Below are positions 24,480 to 32,854 of a stretch of DNA of 33,918 nucleotides, piece after piece. The number at the start of each line of letters is the position of its first letter. The first letter of the stretch is position 1. The position numbers and the translations under genes were made by a program. Source of the DNA: an uncultured Methylococcaceae bacterium (GTDB taxonomy: Bacteria > Pseudomonadota > Gammaproteobacteria > Methylococcales > Methylomonadaceae); contig CAIVQX010000168.1 in NCBI GenBank assembly GCA_903908165.1, positions 1 to 33,918 of the forward strand, read 5' to 3'. Below the pieces are notes generated by a model. The model was not told the origin of the DNA. It was given only the letters and a program-made list of their open reading frames with translations, and did no database searches.

Positions 24480-25013
24480 ATGCATCAGCAACTTATCATA
24501 AAAAAGATTTCAGGTGTTCTTGAAGCTACAGATGATACGTATGATGTAAAGCTAACCAGGATACTTGACAAGGCTAAACGCATTTTTATTGCTGGTGCCG
24601 GTCGCTCTAAACTGGTTGGAAATTTCTTCGCAATGAGACTTGTCCATGGTGGCTACGATGTCAGTGTCGTAGGAGAAATTGTAACGCCAAGCATTAAAAA
24701 TGGTGACTTATTGATCGTGATTTCTGGATCTGGAGAGACTGAACAATTAATCGCTTTTACCAAAAATGCAAAAAAAATAGGGGCTAACATCGTCCTGATT
24801 TCTGCTAAAGATGAATCAACTATCGGCAATTTAGCTGATGACGTAATTCAAATTGGTAATAATGAACAATATGGTAAAGTTTTAGGCATGCCAATGGGGA
24901 CTGTCTTTGAACTATCTACCTTGTTATTTTTGGAAGCTACTATTTCTCATATAATTCATGAAAAAGGAATTCCTGAAGAAATAATGCGAGAAAGACACGC
25001 TAATCTAGAATAA
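24480..25013 (+). CDS. hxlB: 6-phospho-3-hexuloisomerase
   Basis: 177 aa SIS-domain isomerase converting hexulose 6-phosphate to fructose 6-phosphate. Signatures: FIAGAGRSKLVGNFFAMRLVHGGYDVSVVGE, LLIVISGSGETEQLIAFTKNAKKIGA, LISAKDESTIGNLADD, GTVFELSTLLFLEA and the C-terminal ERHANLE. It follows hps by 2 bp with no separate Shine-Dalgarno, suggesting coupling, and a strong terminator lies just behind. The genes are separate here rather than fused into one hps-phi protein as in some methanotrophs. Alternative name phi. Confidence 0.95.
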   Translation: MHQQLIIKKISGVLEATDDTYDVKLTRILDKAKRIFIAGAGRSKLVGNFFAMRLVHGGYDVSVVGEIVTPSIKNGDLLIVISGSGETEQLIAFTKNAKKIGANIVLISAKDESTIGNLADDVIQIGNNEQYGKVLGMPMGTVFELSTLLFLEATISHIIHEKGIPEEIMRERHANLE

Positions 25014-25020
25014 CTACAAA

Positions 25021-25054
25021 AAAGCGAGTGGCTATGACCACTCGCTTTAATTTT
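25021..25054 (+). terminator. intrinsic terminator after phi
   Basis: AAAGCGAGTGG (25021-25031) and CCACTCGCTTT (25038-25048) form a perfect 11-bp stem with a 6-nt loop, followed by AATTTTG, eight bases after the phi stop. The preceding A-run makes it partly bidirectional. It should cut hps-phi transcription before tkt. Confidence 0.8.
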
Positions 25055-25091
25055 GTAATTGTTATTATGAATGGCATTAAATTTATTTTTC

Positions 25092-25122
25092 GTGACGAGA
25101 TCTGAAAACAGATAGAAGTCAC
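25092..25122 (+). other. hairpin in the tkt leader
   Basis: GTGAC (25092-25096) pairs with GTCAC (25118-25122), and inside it ATCTG pairs with CAGAT around an AAAA loop. It lies 37 bp before the tkt ATG. Possibly a 5' stabilising or regulatory structure; no known riboswitch is recognised. I found no convincing promoter between the terminator and this point. Confidence 0.3.
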
Positions 25123-25158
25123 TACACGTAATTTATAAAAATAATAAAGGAGAATAAT

Positions 25159-27153
25159 ATGACTTCGCGCCGAGAATTAGCGAACGCCATACGCGCTTTG
25201 AGCATGGATGCCGTTCAAAAAGCAAATTCTGGACATCCAGGAGCACCAATGGGAATGGCGGATATAGCCGAGGTTTTATGGAACGACTTCATGAGCCACA
25301 ACCCAACCAATCCACAATGGTCTAATAGAGACCGTTTTGTGCTTTCGAATGGTCATGGCTCGATGCTGATTTATTCATTATTACACTTAACTGGATACGA
25401 TCTTCCAATTGAAGAACTGATGAACTTTCGTCAGCTTCATTCTAAAACACCCGGTCACCCAGAATATGGTTACGCTCCAGGTGTCGAGACAACAACGGGT
25501 CCTTTAGGTCAAGGTATCACAAACGCAGTAGGTATGGCGATTGCTGAAAAAGCATTGGCAGCCCAATTTAACAGACAAGGTCACACTATCGTAGATCACA
25601 ACACATTCGCTTTCTTAGGTGATGGTTGTTTAATGGAAGGTATTTCACACGAAGCGTGTTCTTTAGCTGGAACATTAGGATTAGGTAAATTAATTGCATT
25701 CTGGGACGACAACGGTATTTCTATTGACGGGCATGTTGAAGGCTGGTTCACTGATAATACAACTTTACGTTTCGAATCCTACGGTTGGCATGTGATTGCA
25801 GATATTGACGGACATGACCACAGCGCAATCACTAAGGCAATTGAATTAGCAAAGTCAGTTTCAAGCAAACCTACATTAATTTGTTGTAAGACTACCATTG
25901 GCTTTGGATCTCCTAATAAAGCAGGGAGCCACGCTTGTCATGGTGCAGCACTAGGTCAAGACGAAATCAATCTAACAAAAGCAGCATTAGGCTGGGATCA
26001 TGAGGCGTTCATTATTCCTGATGACGTTTATGCTGGCTGGGATGCAAAAGTAAAAGGTTCTAAATCAGAAAGTGATTGGAATGAAAAGTTTGCAGCTTAC
26101 AAAACAGCATATCCTGAATTGGCTGCAGAATATAAGCGTCGTATCTCAGGTGACTTACCGAGTAACTGGAAAGCACAAGCTGATGCATTTGTAAGTGCTA
26201 TTAACGCAGAAGCTAAGACTACTGCCACAAGACTTTCATCATTAGCAGCCATTGAGGGTTTTGCAAAAATATTACCTGAAATTTTCGGTGGATCAGCTGA
26301 CTTAGGCTGCTCTAACATGACTGAATGGTCAGGTTACAGACCGATGCGTGCTGATAAACCAGATGCAAATTACATCAATTATGGTGTACGTGAGTTCGGT
26401 ATGTCTGCAATCATGAATGGTATTGCCTTGCACGGTGGATTAATTCCATTTGGCGCAACATTCTTAATGTTTTCAGAGTACGCACGTAATGCATTACGAA
26501 TGGCCTCCTTAATGAAGATTCGTTCAATTTTCGTTTACACCCATGATTCTATTGGGCTAGGTGAAGATGGACCAACACATCAACCAATTGAACAGACTGC
26601 AACTCTACGCCTAATTCCGGGCATTCAAGTATGGCGTCCATGTGATGCAGTAGAAACAACTGTTTCTTGGAAAGCGGCATTTGAAAGACAAGATGGACCG
26701 TCTATTCTTGTATTCTCACGTCAAAACTTACCTCACATAGATCGTACCCCAGCTCAAATTGAATTAATTTCACGTGGTGGATATGTATTAAGTGACAGCG
26801 AAGGTCAACCAGATGCAATTATAATTGCAACAGGATCTGAAGTTGAGCTTGCAGTAAAAGCTGCTGTTGAATTAAGAGCGACTGGCAAAAACATACGTGT
26901 TGTATCTATGCCTTCAACTAACATATTCGACGCACAAGATGCGGCATATAAAGAATCAGTTCTCCCCTCAGCTGTTACTAAACGTGTTGCTGTAGAAGCT
27001 GGTGTAACTGGAGGCTGGTGGAAATATGTTGGCACAAACGGCAAAGTAGTGGGCATAGATCATTTTGGTGAATCTGCACCCGCTGGACTACTTTTCAAAG
27101 AGTTTGGCTTCACAGTTGAAAATGTAGTTAAGAACGTAGAAGCAGTAATTTAA
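25159..27153 (+). CDS. tkt: transketolase
   Basis: 664 aa, standard bacterial length. TPP domain: [49 protein letters not shown] and the GDG-N metal motif [18 protein letters not shown]...[10 protein letters not shown]. Pyrimidine domain: [25 protein letters not shown] with the catalytic Glu, [16 protein letters not shown]-terminal GGWWKYVG. In the RuMP cycle it regenerates ribulose 5-phosphate from fructose 6-phosphate and triose phosphate. Strong AAGGAG ribosome-binding site. Gap of 145 bp to phi with a terminator, 105 bp to the repeat-protein pair. Confidence 0.97.
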   Translation: MTSRRELANAIRALSMDAVQKANSGHPGAPMGMADIAEVLWNDFMSHNPTNPQWSNRDRFVLSNGHGSMLIYSLLHLTGYDLPIEELMNFRQLHSKTPGHPEYGYAPGVETTTGPLGQGITNAVGMAIAEKALAAQFNRQGHTIVDHNTFAFLGDGCLMEGISHEACSLAGTLGLGKLIAFWDDNGISIDGHVEGWFTDNTTLRFESYGWHVIADIDGHDHSAITKAIELAKSVSSKPTLICCKTTIGFGSPNKAGSHACHGAALGQDEINLTKAALGWDHEAFIIPDDVYAGWDAKVKGSKSESDWNEKFAAYKTAYPELAAEYKRRISGDLPSNWKAQADAFVSAINAEAKTTATRLSSLAAIEGFAKILPEIFGGSADLGCSNMTEWSGYRPMRADKPDANYINYGVREFGMSAIMNGIALHGGLIPFGATFLMFSEYARNALRMASLMKIRSIFVYTHDSIGLGEDGPTHQPIEQTATLRLIPGIQVWRPCDAVETTVSWKAAFERQDGPSILVFSRQNLPHIDRTPAQIELISRGGYVLSDSEGQPDAIIIATGSEVELAVKAAVELRATGKNIRVVSMPSTNIFDAQDAAYKESVLPSAVTKRVAVEAGVTGGWWKYVGTNGKVVGIDHFGESAPAGLLFKEFGFTVENVVKNVEAVI

Positions 27154-27197
27154 TTTAAAGCCAAATATAGAGTAGTTATACACAATAAATTTAGAGA

Positions 27198-27226
27198 GAG
27201 AGTTCGAATTGCTACACAGAACTCTC
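27198..27226 (+). other. hairpin between tkt and the repeat-protein genes
   Basis: GAGAGTTC (27198-27205) and GAACTCTC (27219-27226) form a perfect 8-bp stem with a 13-nt loop, followed by a pyrimidine-rich stretch (CCCTCTTCTTCC) rather than a T-run. It may be a partial terminator or an RNase processing point that sets the ratio of tkt to downstream mRNA. Confidence 0.4.
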
Positions 27227-27258
27227 GACCCTCTTCTTCCGACTTTTAGGTGAACAAC

Positions 27259-27945
27259 GTGAAAATGAATAATTTGACCAAAGGTACCTTTGCAGTACTA
27301 CTTTTATCAAGTGCTGTAGCTAGCGCTGATCCACAGTATCCTGCTGCAGACTTTCAACCAGAAGTGCTTTATCAAAATAGTGACTATATTGCTCCGCAAT
27401 CAACTGCCACTAAAGCTGCTCCAGCTCATAAGTCCACATCAAGTGAATCAGCTACAACTACACATGATGATAAATATCCAGCTGCGGACTTTCAACCAGA
27501 AGTTTTATACCATGATCCAAATTACAAACATACCGAATCTGTGAAGTCAGCTTCGGCTAGAACTGCTTCACCTAGTTCTTCGGATGAGCAAGGATCAATT
27601 TCTACTGCCACTACTGAAGAAAATTCATCGATGTCAAGTTACATGATTGGATTAATAATACTTGCAATGGCAGGATTTTATTTTTTCAAAAAATCAGCAT
27701 GTACCTCGGGACATAAAAAAAATACAGCACCAGTTAGAAAATCTTATGCTGTAAATACAGGAGTAGCAAAATACCTTAATAAAATATCAGGTACAGGCGT
27801 TTCAAGATATTTAGATTCGCAGGTTAAATCTGTATCTGCAGCAACCGGTGTTGCTAAATATATGGCAAAACAAGCAGTATCTACAAAAGAATCTGTGAAT
27901 AAAGCTGCAACTGGTGTTGACAAATACATGCGCGACCGAGGCTAA
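27259..27945 (+). CDS. membrane-anchored protein with four GVxKYL motifs (repeat protein A), unknown function
   Basis: 228 aa from GTG 27259, chosen because AGGTGA lies 5 nt upstream; GTG 27250 and ATG 27265 are alternatives. Order of parts: signal peptide with cleavage likely after AVASA (about residue 23); two copies of YPAADFQPEVLY (27-38 and 73-84) joined by a Ser/Thr/Ala-rich linker; a low-complexity Ser/Thr stretch; one transmembrane segment (about 128-143, YMIGLIILAMAGFYFF) followed by KKSACTSGHKK; then four motifs: TGVAKYL, TGVSRYL, TGVAKYM, TGVDKYM. With the positive flank after the membrane segment, the first half should be periplasmic and the motif half cytoplasmic. Only 2 bp before repeat protein B and inside the RuMP gene group. 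I do not recognise the family and assign no function. Confidence 0.82.
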   Translation: MKMNNLTKGTFAVLLLSSAVASADPQYPAADFQPEVLYQNSDYIAPQSTATKAAPAHKSTSSESATTTHDDKYPAADFQPEVLYHDPNYKHTESVKSASARTASPSSSDEQGSISTATTEENSSMSSYMIGLIILAMAGFYFFKKSACTSGHKKNTAPVRKSYAVNTGVAKYLNKISGTGVSRYLDSQVKSVSAATGVAKYMAKQAVSTKESVNKAATGVDKYMRDRG

Positions 27946-27947
27946 TC

Positions 27948-28736
27948 ATGAACAAGAAAAACTCGAATAGTTTTTTCCCTTTAGTTGCGGGTTTGTTTTT
28001 TTTCATGAATAAACCTCGATCTGAGGACATCTACAGGGATAAAACGGAATATCCTGTCTACAGCAAAGATCCAAGCGGTATGACAGGAGTTTCAAAGTAT
28101 TTAGATAAACAAAATGCTTTAATTCTTGCACATAGCGTAATAGAAGAACCTACTCAATTAGTGAGCGGTGTCGCCAAGTATTTAGTTGCTTTGGATGAAA
28201 CTCCTGCTAGTGGTGTTTCGAAATATATTTTAAGACAGGCCATTGCAGATAAACAAAACAGACTATTAACTAACGAACCTGAAGCTACAGGTGTTGAGAA
28301 ATACCTGAAGAATAAAAAACCAGCTCCAGAACTCACTGGAGTAGCAAAATATATGAAGCATCAGGCCAGCTTGCCACAACCCAGTAATGTTGAAAAATAT
28401 CTATCAAAACAAGCAGCCATAAATGCTTTACAAGTAAAACAAACGAAAGTTGTAGTCTCTGGAGTTTCCAAATATTTGCAAACCCAAGAAAACCTACCAC
28501 AACCTAGCAGAGTTGCTAAATACATGGCAAAACAAGCTGCTTTAGCTGCTTTAACAGCGAAACAAACAAAGGAACCAGCTATTTTAACAGGTGTTGCCAA
28601 GTACCTTGATGATCAGGCAAAACTGCCTCAGATTAGTAGAGTCGCAAAATACATGGCAAGACAAGCTTTAGTTGAAAAGCAAAATCCTGAATCAATTGAA
28701 ACAGGCGTTCAAAAATACATGCGTCACCAAGCTTAA
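27948..28736 (+). CDS. protein with eleven GVxKYL-type motifs (repeat protein B), unknown function
   Basis: 262 aa. A short basic N-terminus (MNKKNSNS) and a 12-residue hydrophobic stretch (FFPLVAGLFFFM) could be a weak membrane anchor. From residue 46 on, the motif [STR]-[GNR]-V-x-K-Y-[LMI], often followed by xxQ, occurs eleven times, with Lys-Tyr at 50, 77, 92, 118, 134, 150, 175, 191, 218, 234 and 256. The linkers are Lys/Gln/Ala/Pro-rich (LPQPS recurs). No cysteine and no enzyme motif. Each motif could form a short amphipathic helix ended by Pro or Gly, typical of a multivalent binding protein rather than a catalyst. GAGG 8 nt before ATG; 2 bp after protein A. Family unknown to me; a scaffold role is inference only. 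Confidence 0.82.
   Translation: MNKKNSNSFFPLVAGLFFFMNKPRSEDIYRDKTEYPVYSKDPSGMTGVSKYLDKQNALILAHSVIEEPTQLVSGVAKYLVALDETPASGVSKYILRQAIADKQNRLLTNEPEATGVEKYLKNKKPAPELTGVAKYMKHQASLPQPSNVEKYLSKQAAINALQVKQTKVVVSGVSKYLQTQENLPQPSRVAKYMAKQAALAALTAKQTKEPAILTGVAKYLDDQAKLPQISRVAKYMARQALVEKQNPESIETGVQKYMRHQA
28335..28700 (+). repeat. three degenerate tandem units of about 41 codons inside repeat protein B
   Basis: Units at 28335-28457, 28458-28586 and 28587-28700 (41, 43 and 38 codons) each contain two GVxKYL-type motifs separated by 16 residues with LPQPS or LPQIS between them, then an Ala/Gln/Lys-rich spacer. The DNA still shows similarity 123 bp apart (for example AAAACAAGC at 28406 and 28529), so the gene grew by in-frame duplication and has since diverged. 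Confidence 0.75.
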
Positions 28737-28745
28737 TAAATCCCC

Positions 28746-28805
28746 GAGAGAATAAACAGTTTGAGTATTAATAAACCCTAAGCTGTCGATTCTCTCCCAA
28801 TTTTT
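28746..28805 (+). terminator. terminator-like structure between repeat protein B and tal
   Basis: GAGAGAAT (28746-28753) pairs with ATTCTCTC (28789-28796); inside, ACAG and CTGT extend the structure. CCAA and a T5-6 run (to 28805) follow. It lies directly after the stop of repeat protein B. The long loop makes its strength uncertain. Confidence 0.5.
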
Positions 28806-28908
28806 GGGTAGATGTCATAAGTCAATATATTATGAGATCCAGACTCAATCCATCGTGAATATATTTTATACAGCGATTACTCTAATTTTTAATATAAAGG
28901 CACCTATC

Positions 28909-29895
28909 ATGGGAAAAAATTTACTAGAACAACTAAAAGAAATCACTGTTGTTGTGGCTGACACAGGCGACATTCAAGCGATTGAAACTTTCACTCCACG
29001 TGACGCAACAACTAATCCATCATTGATTACTGCTGCAGCTCAAATGCCTCAATACCAAGGTATTGTAGATGATACATTAAAAGCTGCTCGTGTAACTTTA
29101 GGCGAATCAGCAAATGCTAATGAGGTTGTATCACTCGCATTTGATCGTCTTGCCGTTTCATTCGGCCTTAAAATTCTTGAAATCATTCCTGGTCGAGTTT
29201 CAACTGAAGTCGATGCACGTCTATCATTTGATACTGATGCAACAATTGCTAAAGGTCGTGATTTAATCGCACAATACGAAGCTCACAACGTTTCTCGTGA
29301 ACGAGTATTGATTAAAATAGCGGCAACTTGGGAAGGTATTCAAGCAGCAGCAGTACTAGAAAAAGAAGGCATTCACACCAACTTAACTTTGTTATTTGGT
29401 TTACACCAAGCAGTTGCTTGTGCTGAAAATGGCATCACGTTAATCTCACCATTTGTAGGTCGAATTCTTGACTGGTACAAAAAAGATACAGGCCGTGACT
29501 CATATACTCCAGCAGAAGATCCAGGTGTTGTATCTGTTACTGAAATCTATAATTACTACAAAAAATTCGATTACAAAACTGAAGTTATGGGAGCAAGCTT
29601 CCGTAACGTTGGAGAAATTACTGAATTAGCGGGTAGTGATTTATTAACAATTGCTCCTTCTTTATTAGCTGAATTACAAGCGACTGAGGGAGAATTGCCA
29701 CGTAAATTAGATCCAGATAACGCTGCAAGTTTATCAATTGAAAAATTATCAATTGATAAAGCAACTTTTGAAAGAATGCACACTGAAAATCGCATGGCTA
29801 CTGACAAATTGGCAGAAGGCATCAATGGCTTTGCAACTGCTTTAGAAGCGCTAGAAGAATTACTTGCAAACCGTTTAGCTAGCTTAGAAGGCTAA
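28909..29895 (+). CDS. tal: transaldolase
   Basis: 328 aa, TalB-like. [14 protein letters not shown] carries the conserved Asp, [15 protein letters not shown] the Schiff-base Lys136, then [63 protein letters not shown] and DKLAEGI. It moves dihydroxyacetone between sugar phosphates in the transaldolase variant of RuMP acceptor regeneration. ATG 28909 is chosen because AAAGG lies 8 nt upstream and homology begins there; the open frame upstream to 28804 adds 35 residues of no family resemblance. A terminator follows. Confidence 0.97.
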   Translation: MGKNLLEQLKEITVVVADTGDIQAIETFTPRDATTNPSLITAAAQMPQYQGIVDDTLKAARVTLGESANANEVVSLAFDRLAVSFGLKILEIIPGRVSTEVDARLSFDTDATIAKGRDLIAQYEAHNVSRERVLIKIAATWEGIQAAAVLEKEGIHTNLTLLFGLHQAVACAENGITLISPFVGRILDWYKKDTGRDSYTPAEDPGVVSVTEIYNYYKKFDYKTEVMGASFRNVGEITELAGSDLLTIAPSLLAELQATEGELPRKLDPDNAASLSIEKLSIDKATFERMHTENRMATDKLAEGINGFATALEALEELLANRLASLEG

Positions 29896-29911
29896 TCTGA
29901 AGCATCAACTT

Positions 29912-29941
29912 GGTGGTTATGACTTCATAAGCACCTTTTTT
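29912..29941 (+). terminator. intrinsic terminator after tal
   Basis: GGTGGTTATG (29912-29921) pairs with CATAAGCACC (29926-29935) with one mismatch and a 4-nt loop, followed at once by T6 (29936-29941). It lies 16 bp after the tal stop and only about 50 bp before fba, so fba likely has its own promoter or depends on read-through. Confidence 0.8.
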
Positions 29942-29989
29942 ATTGCTTTAATTTTCTTTTAACAGCTATAACCATCAATAGGACTCATA

Positions 29990-31069
29990 ATGTCACAAAA
30001 AATCTTAGACGTAGTAAAACCAGGTGTTGTTACTGGTGCTGATGTACAAAAAGTATTTGAAATTTGCAAGGCAAATAAATTTGCTTTGCCCGCTGTTAAC
30101 GTAATTAACACCGATTCAATCAATGCTGTTTTAGAAGCAGCTGCTAAAGTTAAATCAGCTGTTTTTGTACAATTCTCTAACGGTGGTGCTGCATTTGTCG
30201 CTGGTAAAGGTCTAAAAGCTGAAGGTCAACAAGCCGCAATCTTAGGTGCTATTTCAGGTGCTAAACATGTACACTTAATGGCTGAAGCTTATGGCGTACC
30301 CGTTATTTTACATACTGACCACGCTGCTAAAAAATTATTACCATGGATTGATGGTTTATTAGATGCAGGTGAAAAACACTTTGCAGAAACTGGCAAACCA
30401 TTATTCAGCTCACACATGTTAGATTTATCTGAAGAAAGTCTAAAAGAAAACATTGAAATTTGTAGTCAATATTTGGCCCGTATGTCTAAAATGGGCATGA
30501 CACTTGAAATTGAACTAGGTGTAACCGGTGGTGAGGAAGATGGAGTTGATAACAGCAATTTAGATCACTCATTACTTTACACACAACCAGAAGATGTTGC
30601 GTACGCTTATGAAGAATTGAGCAAAATTAGCCCGAACTTTACTATCGCAGCATCTTTCGGTAATGTTCATGGTGTTTATAAACCAGGTAATGTTAAATTA
30701 ACACCAACAATTTTGGACAACTCACAAAAATATGTGTCTGAAAAATACGGCGTTCCTGCTAATACTTTAAACTTTGTTTTCCACGGTGGTTCAGGCTCAA
30801 CAGCTGCAGAAATTGAAGAATCAATTAGCTACGGTGTTGTAAAAATGAACATTGATACTGATACTCAATGGGCAACTTGGGAAGGTATCATGAACTACTA
30901 CAAGAAAAATGAAGGTTACTTACAAGGCCAAATCGGTAACCCAGAAGGCGACGATAAACCAAACAAAAAATTCTACGATCCACGCGTTTGGCAACGTGAA
31001 GGTGAAGTTGGAATGGTTGTACGTTTAGAGCAAGCATTCAAAGAATTAAACGCAGTTAATACTTTATAA
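29990..31069 (+). CDS. fba: class II fructose-bisphosphate aldolase
   Basis: 359 aa, very close in pattern to E. coli FbaA (class IIA). DVVKPGVVTGADVQKVFEI, QFSNGGAAF, the zinc and catalytic HTDHAAKKLLPW, LEIELGVTGGEEDGVDNS, AASFGNVHGVYKPGNV and NFVFHGGSGSTAAEI are all present. It interconverts fructose 1,6-bisphosphate and triose phosphates; in RuMP organisms with the Embden-Meyerhof route it cleaves the C6 product, and related enzymes also handle sedoheptulose bisphosphate. ATAGGA 6 nt before ATG is a good ribosome-binding site. Convergent with fhcC across a strong terminator. Confidence 0.97.
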   Translation: MSQKILDVVKPGVVTGADVQKVFEICKANKFALPAVNVINTDSINAVLEAAAKVKSAVFVQFSNGGAAFVAGKGLKAEGQQAAILGAISGAKHVHLMAEAYGVPVILHTDHAAKKLLPWIDGLLDAGEKHFAETGKPLFSSHMLDLSEESLKENIEICSQYLARMSKMGMTLEIELGVTGGEEDGVDNSNLDHSLLYTQPEDVAYAYEELSKISPNFTIAASFGNVHGVYKPGNVKLTPTILDNSQKYVSEKYGVPANTLNFVFHGGSGSTAAEIEESISYGVVKMNIDTDTQWATWEGIMNYYKKNEGYLQGQIGNPEGDDKPNKKFYDPRVWQREGEVGMVVRLEQAFKELNAVNTL

Positions 31070-31091
31070 GTAAACCTTTTTCTAATTAACA

Positions 31092-31123
31092 AAAAAAGCC
31101 GATGTTTTGACATCGGCTTTTTT
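31092..31123. terminator. bidirectional terminator between fba and fhcC
   Basis: AAAAAAGCCGATGT (31092-31105) and ACATCGGCTTTTTT (31110-31123) form a perfect 14-bp inverted repeat with a TTTG loop; the A/T flanks give a T-run in both directions. It should end fba on the plus strand and the fhc genes on the minus strand. Confidence 0.9.
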
Positions 31124-31148
31124 GTTTGTATCAAATAAAAATTAAAAA

Positions 31149-31961
31149 TTACAGCTTAACCAGTACTTCTCCACGACCCATTTCGGACATATCACCCGCA
31201 TAACGCTGTACGCGATTAAAAGCTAGTGAAGTATCCGCAAACCTTGAATTTAATGTCTTAAATGATCGAAATAGGATAGGCAAAAAAGCTAAAGTATGCG
31301 CACCACAATCATTAAAACTAGCAGATAACTTGGGTTGATTCCACAATAATAAAGTACCACGACGCATTGCATAACCTAAGTAACGTCCAGTTTGTCCCAT
31401 CACGGCAATAGTACCTGCAGTCATACGAGAACCACAATAGTCACCTGCATTCCCTTCAATTAAGATATTACCGCGACGCATATGATCGCCTGCTCTCTCA
31501 CCAACATTACCTTTAACTAAAATAGTGCCGCCTTTCATACCCATTTTATTACCTGGCAAAGCAGCGCCTAAAAAATCCCCCACATTACCAGAAACTTCTA
31601 AGTAACCTTTCTTCATTTCACAAGCGGCATAAAGGCCAACATTACCAGAAACTTTAATGTCTCCAGACTTCAAACCAAATGCTAAATAAGCCCCTACATC
31701 ACCATTAACAGTAATACGACCGCCATCTAATTCTTTGCCTATAAAATCAAGGTTATCAGCACTATTATTAATCACTATATCTTGTGTATCTGTGCCTACA
31801 ATTGTAAATAACTCATCCACACGCAATTTCAATTTGCCACTTTGCAAGGTTAGTGCACTTATTTCAGTCACAGATAAGCCAGCCAAATGCTGACAGACTA
31901 ACGATGACATATCGACCCGCTGCGCAGGTTTATACTTTAAGGTTAATGTTAAAGCACTCAT
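31149..31961 (-). CDS. fhcC: formyltransferase/hydrolase complex subunit C (FwdC-like)
   Basis: 270 aa. The right-handed beta-helix repeats are obvious: GDVGAYLAFGLKSGDIKVSG, GNVGLYAACEMKKGYLEVSG, GNVGDFLGAALPG, GNVGERAGDHMRRGNILIEG, GNAGDYCGSRMTAGTIAV and GQTGRYLGYAMRRGTLLL. It is the counterpart of archaeal formylmethanofuran dehydrogenase subunit C. In methylotrophic bacteria Fhc hydrolyses the formyl group, carried by methanofuran, to formate. Last gene of the visible fhcA-D-C set; its start overlaps the fhcD stop by 4 bp (ATGA). Confidence 0.95.
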   Translation of the reverse strand: MSALTLTLKYKPAQRVDMSSLVCQHLAGLSVTEISALTLQSGKLKLRVDELFTIVGTDTQDIVINNSADNLDFIGKELDGGRITVNGDVGAYLAFGLKSGDIKVSGNVGLYAACEMKKGYLEVSGNVGDFLGAALPGNKMGMKGGTILVKGNVGERAGDHMRRGNILIEGNAGDYCGSRMTAGTIAVMGQTGRYLGYAMRRGTLLLWNQPKLSASFNDCGAHTLAFLPILFRSFKTLNSRFADTSLAFNRVQRYAGDMSEMGRGEVLVKL

Positions 31962-32854
31962 GCCATAATCTCCTGTAAATGAAAGTGGAATGGGCCCAAT
32001 TTCCCTCCGTAATTACCCGCACTAATACGTTTAATGCCATTTCCCGCGCCCAAATCACATACTGCTTGTATACCCGCTCTCATTGCTTTATCGATATCTT
32101 CTTTCGTTAAACCATCAATAACAATTTCCATCACCGATTCTATTTCAGGGGATAAATCTGTCTTAGTCATCCCTTTTAAGGTCGGGCAAAATGCATCATT
32201 AGTTGAAGCTCCCAATGATTTATATTTTGATCCCACTTTAGAACCTGAACGCACTACTCCCCCAGGGAACGGCATAATCACATTAGGCACTTTACGCATT
32301 TCGTCAATAGCTACTTCGCAGGCTAACAAAGCTTGCGGCTGAGACTCAGCTAAAACCAGGAAATTTCCGCCCCCAATTGCATCTACTTGGCCGGTTGTTG
32401 CTTCTGTTAAAAACTCACCATCCATCACAGGTATACGCCAATAGCGTTTACCGCTAATTTGCTTAGAGACCTGAAAACCATCACCGAAATAACGTAGATT
32501 CTTACCTAAAGGAATTCTTATACCGCCATCAATACCCGAAAATAATGCTGAAGTAGGTGACGTTAATACGCACTGCCCAGCTCTAGTTTCTAATTGCTTT
32601 GCTAAACCTTTGCCACCCATTGCAAAGATCATAATTGCCACACCAGGGCGTCCATCAGGGGTCTCAGAAGGATCTAATACTCTTTCTATAGCACCTTCAC
32701 ACCCACAAGCAATAACCGAAGTAGCAAAACCAGTCATAGCTTGGGCAGAAATCATCGCCCATTTCTCATTTTGCGCCGTAATAATTGCACGAGTTGCTTT
32801 CATAGGGAAGGCTTCGGCAAACGTTGCATCAATACTGACACCGTTAATAATCAT
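31958..32854 (-). CDS. fhcD: formylmethanofuran--tetrahydromethanopterin formyltransferase
   Basis: 298 aa Ftr homologue: IINGVSIDATFAEAFPMKATR at the start, CGCEGAIERVLDPSETPDGRPG, LTSPTSALFSG, RYFGDGFQVSK, YWRIPVMDGEF, VMPFPGGVVRSGSKVGSKY, GAGNGIKRISAGNYGGKLG and the end FHLQEIM. It moves the formyl group between H4MPT and methanofuran. It overlaps fhcA and fhcC by 4 bp each (ATGA), so the three are translationally coupled. The methanopterin route works alongside RuMP to oxidise or detoxify formaldehyde. Confidence 0.96.
   Translation of the reverse strand: MIINGVSIDATFAEAFPMKATRAIITAQNEKWAMISAQAMTGFATSVIACGCEGAIERVLDPSETPDGRPGVAIMIFAMGGKGLAKQLETRAGQCVLTSPTSALFSGIDGGIRIPLGKNLRYFGDGFQVSKQISGKRYWRIPVMDGEFLTEATTGQVDAIGGGNFLVLAESQPQALLACEVAIDEMRKVPNVIMPFPGGVVRSGSKVGSKYKSLGASTNDAFCPTLKGMTKTDLSPEIESVMEIVIDGLTKEDIDKAMRAGIQAVCDLGAGNGIKRISAGNYGGKLGPFHFHLQEIMA

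Noticed and set aside
27744-28600. Several antisense frames opposite the repeat-protein genes
   Set aside because: They repeat themselves only because the plus-strand codons do; the plus frames have ribosome-binding sites, a signal peptide and motif conservation across degenerate codons.
28083-28734. Repetitive DNA considered as a CRISPR-like or noncoding tandem array
   Set aside because: The repeats are degenerate at DNA level but conserved as protein, stay in frame, and have irregular multiples of three as spacing; they belong to an open reading frame.
28804-28908. 35-residue N-terminal extension of transaldolase
   Set aside because: Family homology and a ribosome-binding site both point to ATG 28909; the extension shows no similarity to any transaldolase and overlaps a terminator-like region.
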